Shown here: in pieces, positions 25,105 through 34,656 of the stretch
Numbering within the stretch: position 1 is the stretch's first letter
How the letters are laid out: every line of letters starts with the position of its first letter
Source: Galerina marginata
Lineage: Eukaryota; Basidiomycota; Agaricomycetes; Agaricales; Galerinaceae
Direction of reading: 5' to 3'
Length of the DNA stretch: 64,000 bases
Assembly (NCBI GenBank): GCA_023014335.1
Contig: JAECYW010000003.1
Coordinates: 62,001 to 126,000 of the forward strand
Position numbers and translations under genes: made by a program
Notes under the pieces: model-generated
Databases searched by the model: none
What the model saw: only the letters and a program-made list of their open reading frames with translations
Told to the model about the DNA's origin: nothing

Positions 25105-25656
25105 CACACTGCCCAACCTCAATGTTCGTAGGGTAGTCCAACTTCCCATGTAGCTTGGATCGGTTCATTGGCGCGCGTTCTGTCCACTGGAGATCTTCCA
25201 GCGATCAAACATTGGAAGAAGAATTGTGGTTCCGCTGGCGGATGTATGCCAGAGGATCTGGGGTGGATTTACCGTGTGTTTTGGGTTTGTTTCCCATCGT
25301 AACAGGTGAGTCTTTCCTCCTTTTCTTCCTAAACTGTAGCTCCAATTCACTTAGGACCACTAAATGAATTCAGAAACATTTTATGGGGGATCAACCTCGT
25401 AAGTCTCCCTCCTGCTATGGAGTTCGTTCTACGTCACCGACAATGCTGACTTGCCTCTCTTTGTCCAGTTTCCGTGTTTAGTTCTGAAGAATTCCATTTG
25501 TACTACTTTTGTTTACGCACGTCTTATCCCATGATGCTATAATGACTTCTTTGACATGGGTTTGCGTCGTTTCGTGCTTCCTTTTACCCTTTGGGTGAGT
25601 GCTCAGAACATTCGCTTACTTATCGACGTCCCAGCTCTGTGATGCTTTAACGGTGC
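25105..25656 (+). repeat. Repeat family A, copy 2, left half
   Basis: Homologous to 17.72-18.28 kb. It stops abruptly at the KDZ transposon boundary and resumes at 39146, so one copy has been split by the insertion. The last seven bases, ACGGTGC (25650-25656), are repeated right of the element as the target duplication. Confidence 0.85.
25650..25656 (+). repeat. KDZ target-site duplication, left copy
   Basis: ACGGTGC directly precedes the left terminus (CACATGGG). The same seven bases at 39146-39152 directly follow the right terminus (CCCATGTG). Family A copy 1 has a single related sequence at the corresponding place (ATGTTGCCGGCAAG near 18276), as expected for an empty site. Confidence 0.85.
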
Positions 25657-26130
25657 CACATGGGACAGTAGTATAAGTACATAGTATACAGAAATACACC
25701 GATCAAAAAAGTAGCATAGTAAACGGGTTCAGTCGGACCGATCAATTTTGTTAGGAAGTAGCATAAGAGATGGATCCGATCGGATTGGCTACGAAGTAGC
25801 ATATGAGACGGGTCCGATCGGACAGGGCTCTCCCACTAACGGGGACCCGCCGGATTTGCAATTTTCTATTACGGCGGCCGGTTGAGCACCGCGGCAGCCA
25901 GCATAAATATTGGTTGGGTACCGTTAGGGGTGGACGTACTAACGGGGACCCGCTGGGTATTGACTATATTTTAGGACGGCTGCCGGTTGAGCACCACGGT
26001 GGCCAGCATAAATATTGGTTGGGTGCTGTTAGCGGTGGATTTTCTCGCCGGTGGCCAGGTGATGTCTGTGGGACGCCGGTCCATTTAGGGGTCACCAGCT
26101 GGTTTTTGTTGCGGCCCCCGATCACGCGCC
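25657..26130 (+). repeat. KDZ left terminal inverted repeat with subterminal repeats
   Basis: It begins CACATGGGACAGTAG and mirrors the right end almost perfectly; the first mismatch I see is near 25876 (G against T). It contains repeated GTAGCATA motifs and palindromic CCGATCGG sites near 25780 and 25814. It also holds about two copies of a roughly 105-bp unit built around GGTTGAGCACC, AGCATAAATATTGG and GGTGGACGTACTAACGGGG. The inner end shares TTGTTGCGGCCCCCGAT with the right end. These are likely transposase-binding sites. Confidence 0.9.
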
Positions 26131-26431
26131 TCCGATATTTCTGGGCCAGATAAAATTGCGCCGGGCGCCGTTCCTTAAATTTGCAGATGGCTTATTTGAT
26201 TTCAGTGAATCAGAGTGCACAAATTATCTGAAATCTGTAGGACAGCCTAAAACAATGTGAAAGTTGGAGCTGGGCAGGTAATTGTGCCCAAGTAGCTCTG
26301 CGGTTCCCCGAAATTAGGAAGCGGTGTCAGGTAATTGGCGGATTCGGAATTGTCTTGTTTTGTATGCAGCACACCGGTCCAAAAAATCAATCCAGTCGAT
26401 AGAAAGAGCGATGTAAATACAAAAAGAATTT

Positions 26432-27801
26432 TTAAGACGTAACGTATTTATTGGGAACACCATCCTGGTCATCGACTTCGCCATCGTTCTCGTATTCTTC
26501 CTCATCCCCCAAGTATTCGCCGTCATCATAGTATTCATCAGCTTCAAATAAGTCGTCTTCCTCACCGTCATGATCATCCTCTTCACTGTCCGAGGGTGAA
26601 CCTTGGAAGGATGATGGAATCGATGTGGTAGCAGTTCCATCGGAGACCGCGGAAACCCCATCGCCCATCTCTTCTTCAGCCATATCGACCTCCATCTCAT
26701 CTTCGGCTTCTGCAGCCTGCTCAGCATTATTGAGATTGGCGGGAGATGGATGACGTGCGGGAGCCGGCACATTGGCGGGATCAGGCGTGGGCGAAATCGA
26801 GGGGAAACGTTTTGCAAATTCCCTTGGGAGCTGATATGTTTCTGTCTGGAATGGTACGCCGTATTTGCTATTGATCTGGTCGAGTGCTTGCAGGGCCCCG
26901 ATTCGTTGCGCTGACCTTTCTGCGGCCTCCCGATCTTCGACTATCTGGGCGTCCACCACGGTCTGTGTCATGCGAAGCTTTTCAAAGGCAAGTTCGAGCG
27001 TTTGACGCAGCGGAATACAATATTCACATAAGGCTTCTGTCGGCCGAGAGGAAGGCGTTGGAGGAGGTGCAGGCCTTGGAGCGAGGCCGGGAACATCATC
27101 TTCGCCTCCCCACATTCGGAGGCCGAGAGCGATAAGTTCTTTAGATACACTGGGATCGTCTTCATTCAAACATGCCTGATTGACTATTATCAGAGAAAAA
27201 AAAATCAAATTTAATGTTTTCTTACCGCTGAATAAAAAGCCGTAAAGTGCTCCTGCCCAAGATGACCATTTACATGGAGGTCCTCCGAGGCACCAGGTTT
27301 CCACCAATACGCAAATTCCTCTGTAGACTCAAGAATCAAGGTATCGTCGTCGTTCGTGAAGTCCATATTGAGGGATTGGGGAATCGTCCATTGCGACTTG
27401 TAACCGAAATGTGGATCAAAAATGTGAGCCGCGGCATCCGCAAGTAGGTACGGTGTGCGGATATGGAAGCCCTGAACTGTGCAATAGCCTAGGTGGGCCA
27501 AAATAACTTCCTGGACGCAACGCGGATGGTAAGGTGTGGTAGGCAGGTATGGATACAGCTTTTAACTTACAATTTCATGGCGAACGTGGGCCCCGCCACG
27601 TTTTGGAGGACCTGTCTTTGGTGGAGCAATGAGCACTCGGAGGCCGGTTCTCAACCTTGCCATTAGAACGTGCAACTTGAACTTCCCCATAGCTTCACGA
27701 TCTTCCCTCGCAAGACAGAACTTGCCGCTGGGAGGTGGACCAAGGAGTGGAAACATGTTTTGGATGTGGTATGATAGAAAAGGGTTATCTATTGGCGACA
27801 T
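26432..27801 (-). CDS. KDZ element accessory protein 1 (acidic C-terminus), 419 aa
   Basis: Function unknown. Three exons (27801-27571, 27510-27226 and 27175-26432) join in phase 0 to 419 aa, starting MSPIDNPFLSYHIQNMF. Introns are 60 and 50 bp. The N-terminal half is ordered in composition (HLGYCTVQGFHIRTPYLLAD, EEFAYWWKPG). The C-terminal third is extremely acidic (runs of Glu/Asp such as DSEEDDHDGEEDD) with Tyr-rich spacing and no Cys-rich motif. It lies 54 bp downstream of the transposase stop in the same reading frame, with 18 sense codons between, so it may be co-transcribed or an original part of the transposase reading frame. The true start is uncertain. Acidic tails of this kind are common in proteins binding histones or other basic partners, but that is only inference. 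Confidence 0.6.
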
Positions 27802-27855
27802 CGATCTCCAGATCTCAACACCTGTTTGATCACGTGCCCACCACAAATGGCAATT

Positions 27856-30800
27856 TCATTGAACATATTCTCTCACGCTCTTGTATGTACGGTCAGTATT
27901 GGTAAAAAGAGAGTCGGCCACCCGAGATAGCTCATTCCATAAGTTTATCTGCTCCTCTGCGTAGGCTCGGTGGCCGGGATGCTCACTCGGCAACCTGTCC
28001 CGTCTGTCTCGCCACTTTCGTGCCATGTGGACGTAGAACCTGACTGTCCACCCCATCTCATGCTGTGTCAGATTCAGTTCTTCAGCCCACCGATTTCTCT
28101 GCGCCCGAGCACTCAACCAGTTGATTCGGTAGACTAAATTAAAATAAAAAAAGATTATTATTTTTCAACCATGAGTGGAACATGAACTGACATTCATTGT
28201 GATGTTCGTCGTTAGGATCCGCGGGGTCCGTGTCATCGCGATTGGCACTCCAGAACCACGGCAGCCGTCGTGTGCTCTGGCCAGAGGAATTGGGAGCAAC
28301 CACCTGTGTGCTAATACTGCAGTCCTTGATATCCAAGTACGGAAATTTGGCTTCCAGATTGGTACGGGCATCCTGGGCAACTAATTTTCGCATTATGGCT
28401 TGATTATGATTGTAAACAATGCGCTGCAAAGCCCAAGCACGATTGAGGATGTGGACCGAATCCCATGCTTTGGTTCTTGTAGCAACCCCGGTAGCCGGTC
28501 GCACGACATTTTTCATGTGCCACGACAACTGAATAACCGCAGTTCTAACGAGGTCCAATGCATCTTCAGCTTGACCATGCCGAATTTCCAATTCGGCTCT
28601 TCGCAAGTCCTTGACAAGGCTTCGTTCCTCTGGAGACAGGGCAGTTATCTGATCCTCTGTAAGAGCAGACGGAAAGGGCAGCAGCTGGTGCTCTGGGTCA
28701 CCCTCAGACACAGGTGCAGACGTGGCTGCTGCTTCCGCGTCCTCGGTATCCGACACTTCATCGTCCAAAACCACCACTGTTCTCTGGCAAATTAGATCCA
28801 CAAGATCTTCACCGAGATGTTCATGGGCGCCTTTTGAAAATGTATTGATTTCTTTCTGCAACTGGCGTCTTTTATTGACCAAGTCGAGCTTTTGAGCTGT
28901 GGTCGGCACCCGCGAACACTTTCTAGCCTGTGAGCGCACGGCGGTCCTGTTACAGTCATTAGTGAGTTCAAGATATAAGAGGTAGCTATCTCACTGGCGC
29001 TCTTCGGTTTTCAATCCAGCTGATAACCAGGCGGCCACACCCAGTCTATTCCCGGCCTCCGCACCCATTGCAACCTCCTCCTGAGACATCTTCAGTTCTA
29101 TGTCCCGACGAGTCAAAGCTGTGGTCATAAATTAGTATGATCGGGCTGGAGATGTAAGATCTGGTCACACGTTTAGGAACATTTTTTTGCATAATATCCA
29201 TTTTTTTCACGTCGGAGGGCCGCTGCATTTCGGCCTCCTCAATTTCCTCTCTCCACTTTGGTACTAAGTCCGCGGGAGCCGCTTTGGTGATTCCATCGTA
29301 ATAAAGTTGGCTGTTCCGTTGCTCAACAACTGCACGACTATAACGTTTGGCAATTGTTCCAGCTAGGCAGAAAAACGTCAAAATCTTGACATTATTGTTA
29401 GTTAATAGAAGATACGGACCCATGTTAATGATTTTCTTCCAATTTGAATCACCCATATGATCATCCAAGATTTCCGTGCGGTGGGCCGTTGTTGCTCCTA
29501 CGGTGCTCCGCGAAATGCCGTTCAGGACCGACCAGAGGGTTTCCAGTACTTCGCCATCCACAATGGCTGCGCCAGGAACATAAGTCGTCGCCCAACGATA
29601 AAGACATTCTTCCTTGTGGCCATGTACGTGGAATAGTCCAATTGCACCTATCAGAGTCACGGCATCCGGGATGCTGAGCGTTGTGCATTGGGTGATACGC
29701 TTGACGAGGTTGACATGGAACTGGCACATAATGTCGTAAATGCAATGGACGCACGTAATTCCGTCCATTTGCAGGTGCTTGAGACATTCGCAGAGTGACC
29801 AGTCCATCGACATTTGTTTCTCCCCTTTGATGAAGTCAACAAGGCTACCGATTGCGAAACACCCATGGCGACCGCAGGCCCAACATCCAACCCCACGAAC
29901 ACGTTTTCTGGGGCCCGCCTGGTCCTTGTTTAGGGCAGCATTGTGATGATTGCAGGTGCGTGTCTGTAAACACGTTGAACGCGGTGCACCGAGTTTACCA
30001 CTATTACTTACCTGTTTGTATATTTCGGGATGTTTCTCTGCTTCCTCCAAGTGTGCTTTATACGGCGCCCGGGCGGTCATAAATGCATCACCATCTGTCA
30101 AATGAACATCATCGGCCTCATTTTTCTGTTTCAAGTGATAGGCTTTGAAATTTCCATCTCCCGTTAGAGTCACGGCGTTGAGCTCCCTACAAATTCCTCT
30201 TTAGCCGAATGATAGGCTTGAAAGGTGTTCAAAACTTACTTGGCTGTCTCACTTTGCCAATCATCTGGCAAATTAATACCGGGTTGTGGACAAGCGGCGC
30301 AAAATAAAGCTAATTTCGAAAGTGCAGCCAAGGGGATTTCTGAGCAACAAGGCACCCTGTTTCTGCCTGCTGAATGTGTATTGCATGCGGCGCCCGACGT
30401 GTCGATTGGTGGGGAGCCCAATCCATCACCATGGCCGGCACCCATCTGCGAACCTGCCGCGGAGCCCGACTCTATCATTGGAGCGGTGGCCAGGTCTGCT
30501 GAGGGCACGGCAGCCGAAGGCGCACGCTCTCCGGCGCCCGAGTTATCACCTTGTTTGGAGGACAATAGTCCAATAGGTGTAGAGCCTGACTGGACATTGA
30601 GTGCGACACCAGATGCCGCCATATTTTGTGCAGCGCCTGATGGTACAACTACGTTGGAGCCCGAATGTGTCGCGGCGACGGCACCCAGTACGGATATTGC
30701 CTCGGAGCCCAAGGGTAAAGATGCTACGGCACCCGCCTGTGAGGCACTTGCGGTGCCCGACTCGCTAGTGGGTACGGTGCCCGCTGCGACCATTGGTATG

Positions 30801-31987
30801 GCAGCCGTGGCATCTGGATCACCCTGACCGGTGCCCGCGTCTTCATTCACGGGTGAGGGTCCAATCATGTCGTGGCCTCTGCCATGCATTTTCCAAAGTT
30901 TCAAGTTGCGATACTGCCGGCTCACTCTGCGAAGCTCGCGATATCGATTTATAACCGTCTTCGGGAACGCCGGACAGGTAAGTCGTCTCAACTTTTGGTA
31001 GTACTGGTAACCTGATGTCTTACATTCGAGGCTAGACAAGCGAAAGTCGTTTAAAACGTTGAGAGTAAACACCGTCTTCGGTGTTTGAAAACTTGCTGGA
31101 AAGAGGCCTAGCTTGAGGTACTGAATATCAATGGCATCCGTGGACGATTGGCAAGTGCATTCGACAACTGGTAGTTGATGAATTCCGGAGGTGTCGACAA
31201 TATTTATGAATCGGTTGCCGTTGGTATCATACGCCGGTGCCCGAAAGAATTGTTCTGGCTGGGGGGTCCTATCTTCTGCAATGTCGTCTTCATCCTGTGG
31301 CTCGTCGTCCACTGGATTTTCCCTGTCCCAGCCTACCTCGGCCTCCGCGCTATCATCTATGTTGCGGGCGGGTGGGGGACCGGGTGGGTAGCCTTCAGTC
31401 GGGCGCCGTTCTTCCTCGCTTCCGCCGCAACAAGGCAGCCCGTTATGCCCAAGGTAGAGCTTTACGCCAGTCTCCCAAAGTCCAGCAGAGCGAAAATGCC
31501 TTCCATTCCAGCATTTAATGCGATGGAATGGCAAAAATTGATGAAGTGTGCAGCAACAGGTAGCACAAAGCATATGGCCACCAAAACACATCTCGCATCG
31601 CCAGGTCGCCGGTGACTGCTTACAACTGCTGCAATCCGCATCTCTGGGGGCCTCAAGAGAGAGCAAGGTGTGCAGATGTGCGGGCCGCCGTGGAACCCAC
31701 TCCCTGAGGTAGTCGTTCTGGGACTTACCACCCGTCTTGGCAAAGGGTAATGCTTCAAGATTATCAAGAACCTGTTGCTCCGTAATGTCTCCATCGAAAG
31801 CAGGAACCTCGGGCACCGATGTGCCAGCGTCCTGGGTGGCGACGCTGCCTGGTTGCGAGACGCCTGTGTGCGGAATTCCGGCGTCCGGTTGCTTGACATG
31901 CCTAGTTTTCCTCTTCTTTTTGCCCCAAGTCTCTTCCCCGTCACTGGAGTCATCGTCACGAATGACTGTGGCGCGTGGTTTCACCAT
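27856..31987 (-). CDS. KDZ transposase with CxC2 zinc-binding region, 1290 aa
   Basis: DDE-type transposase of the Kyakuja-Dileera-Zisupton superfamily. Six exons: 31987-30240, 30186-30012, 29963-29171, 29118-28995, 28946-28192 and 28133-27856. They give 1290 aa with every phase consistent. The CxC2 cysteine cluster occupies about 119-159 (CSSCKQSP, RCEMCFGGHMLCATCC). Family blocks follow: ECTCQ, LGLFPASFQTPKTVFT and YYQKLRRLT. After a long low-complexity Ala/Gly/Ser/Val insert (about 385-545) come the catalytic blocks. D593 is in LTGDGNF, D718 in YDIMCQFH and Glu 779/782 in DGEVLETLWSVLN. CNHH at 645-648 and GHKEEC at 756-761 are further family motifs. The C-terminal part is helical and charged. 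No premature stop is present. It is transcribed divergently from accessory gene 2. The low-complexity insert is unusually long for the family. Confidence 0.93.
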
Positions 31988-32539
31988 GCAACAAAAAATC
32001 TAAGGGGGAAATGAAAGTAGTTACCCATTACATCGCATGTCTAATATAACATATAAAGATAGGTCTGCTGGGATATTTGTCGGTCATTTGTGCAGCAGGT
32101 TGCAACGTGATTTAATATCGGATCGCTGTTCTTATTATACATGGAGCATGTGGACATGTAATCTGTAATTGTCCTGTCTACGCAGCTATCCATTTGTAGC
32201 CATGGACGAGTCGTAGCCATGAGGAAGAGGCATGTGCTAGTTCCTTTAGAAGATTCGTCCGTCATTTGCTTGTATAGTTTGCAATGTGGTTAGTATATGC
32301 TCTGGAACTGTTCTTTTATGCAGCCTCTGGTCGTTGAATGTGCGAAATGAGGGTTTGTTGCTATCGAGATATTTTAATACCCCACCATACGTTCACCCAC
32401 CCACCTTCCTCGTGTTCAGAGCATGTATGCATTGTGTTATGGTCGCTCTCCCTGCAGATTGCGCATTTACATGAACAAGGCATTGGGACGAAGGAATGTT
32501 ATATAAGTATGGTCAACTCGAAGAGAACATTCACCAAGT
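31988..32539. promoter_or_regulatory. Divergent promoter region inside the KDZ element
   Basis: 552 bp between the transposase start (minus) and accessory gene 2 start (plus). It is AT-rich, with TATA-like stretches near 32045-32062 (ATATAACATATAAAG) on the transposase side and GTTATATAAG near 32499 on the other. No separate gene is supported. The two genes probably share control here. Confidence 0.5.
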
Positions 32540-34413
32540 ATGGCAAACCCAAATCCCTCAACCTCTGGTGACACCACCAACCGTGATTCTCCCATTGACA
32601 TTGATCCAATTCCCGACCCCACTATGCCTTGCGACAATCCAGAAAATTCTATATGGACCCCAAAAGAGCTGGCAGTTCTTAGGTCTCACGTTCATGCTTA
32701 CCGCGACGTCCCTCGCAAGGAGAAATCACACTATATTGCGTCTCATGTAGCGCCACAGGTCAAGGCGTGCTGGGGAAGTCGATACAGCAAGGAAAATACA
32801 GCAAAGGACAAGGCCGCCAAAGAGCAATGGGCTAAGAAGAAACATGTACGTGGCTTATTATTTACGTTCAAATGTGTTAATTAACGCATCATTAGCAAAT
32901 ATGGACTTGGTTTAAGAACCATGCGACGACGAAGAGACGGTTACGGATCCCCGGGTTTAACATCTCTGTCACCTTCGACTCCGTAGTAATGGTTGAGAAG
33001 AAGGCAGAGATCGAGAAACTTATATCGGAGATGACGGACGCCCTTCCCGGCAATCCAGGCTGGATCCGATTCTATCAGCGAGCCAAGAAGCAAATAAAGG
33101 ACGAACTGACAGAGGATGAAAGGAAAGCATACGAAGAGAAGGTGGAGGAATGGAAACGCGACGGCGTGCCGCGTGATGTTCAGGCCAAGTAAGTTGCTTT
33201 CGGCCGCCGACTATCCTCACTCATTTTGTTAGCAATGCGTTTAAATATGGCAGCAAGATCATACGTGAAACAGAACAGGCCAAATTTCGAAGTATGAATA
33301 TGCGCACCATGGGCATGGAATGCCATTATGATAAGGAAGGCCGGATGAGATGGTCCTCGTAAGTTTAAACCGCGGGCGCCGGAGCCGATGTCTCACTGAA
33401 CGGCGAGCGATGTAGATTCGACACCCAGCGGCTACAACTGGACGCACCAAATATCCCTTCATTTTCCGTATATAACAAACCGCTATTCAAAGAGCTGCGA
33501 CGTGGGTGGATTGAATACACGAAGAATATCGCAAAGATTGAACGCGGGGAGGAAGCGGCGGCTGCCGCGCCAACTACCTTTGACCGCAAGGACTTGACTT
33601 TCCATCCCAACGGCTTGCCAAAAGTCCCGGGCCCCGTCCTCAATAGCAAAGGGTTCGAAACCGCCATTATGCAGCAAGCGATTATCCGTTACTTTTACCG
33701 GGCTCATTATGGTATGCTTTATTGTCAGAAATGGGATTGATAATTGACGAGTTTCAGGGCTCGCAAAGAAGTCTGCAAAGCAAGTACCATACTCGAAAAT
33801 GCGTGGGCCGGGAGCCGTATGGACAGAATTTGTACAGGAAACAGACTTTCCACCCGGTATTGAGTTCAAAGACCCTGCAAGCTATCACGCGCACGAGACG
33901 CAGAGAATTTTGAGTCTGTGGCGGCAACGCGAGGAACGAGGTGAACTGGTGTTTCGCTTTCTCTGTGTCCACGACAAGGATGGTATAACAGAGGCCAAGT
34001 ACCCTTTGAAGGCATTTGATGGGTTTCACATTCCAGCGGCGCCCGCAGCAGTGTCTGCCTCCGTCGAGATTCCAGCCCCCGCGAGTGAATCAGACGATCC
34101 AGACTTCCAGACCAAACACATTGAGGATTTGTCCGAAAACGAGCAAGCGGTGGCAGCCTTAGGACTTCCGGTGCCCGCCTCTGGGTCTCCCTCGGGCGCC
34201 GCATCAGAGTCAGAGGAGTCAGCGGCCCCCGCACCTGTACGTCCTTATGGTCGCCGGAAGCGAAAGGAGACCACACAGTTAGCAACGCCAATACATAGTA
34301 ATAGGCCAACTTCATCACCACCACCGGCTAGCCGACAATTACGTCCCAGGGTGCAGAATGACAGTCACGAACCTGCCAAAGCAAAAAAGAAGGCCGCAAA
34401 AAAGGGCAGGTAG
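32540..34413 (+). CDS. KDZ element accessory protein 2, 558 aa
   Basis: Function unknown. Five exons: 32540-32845, 32896-33188, 33233-33358, 33416-33711 and 33758-34413. They give 558 aa with all phases consistent. The N-terminal 200 residues resemble a DNA-binding or transposon-structural protein in composition (WTPKELAVLRSHVHAY, then Lys-rich IWTWFKNHATTKRRLR). A charged helical stretch follows (DELTEDERKAYEEKVEEWK), which is reminiscent of an HMG-box helix. The middle is ordered (KDLTFHPNGLPK, AVWTEFVQETDFPPG). The last 150 residues are disordered and rich in Pro, Ala, Glu and Ser, and end in a Lys/Ala tail (KAKKKAAKKGR) that would serve as a nuclear signal. It is divergent from the transposase and convergent with the Zn2Cys6-like gene (243 bp apart). 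A role in target binding or element regulation is inference only. Confidence 0.75.
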
Positions 34414-34656
34414 AAATGCTGGGGTAGTCGACTTCATGCAGTGGAACAAAATGTTGTTATTTAATTAATGATATTACTTGGAAGACTTCATTTCACACCT
34501 GGAAACATGAGAACAAAATTATATTTGGGGCCAACCAAATTATATACAGCTACGGGCCCCGGCGCAGCGAAAGACTATGCGACAAATATTATACATTAAA
34601 AAAAACGGCCCCCGTGCATTGCAGACAAAAATCGAGTGGGGGCCAGAGCACACTAC

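Noticed and set aside
25803..26153. 116-codon frame at the KDZ left end (91-codon twin at 38724-38999)
   Set aside because: The frame lies in the terminal inverted repeat and its tandem units and appears at both ends; it is a translation of the repeat.
30225..30827. 200-codon plus-strand frame
   Set aside because: Exactly antisense to the low-complexity part of the KDZ transposase; the Ala/Pro-rich translation mirrors the repeat on the other strand.
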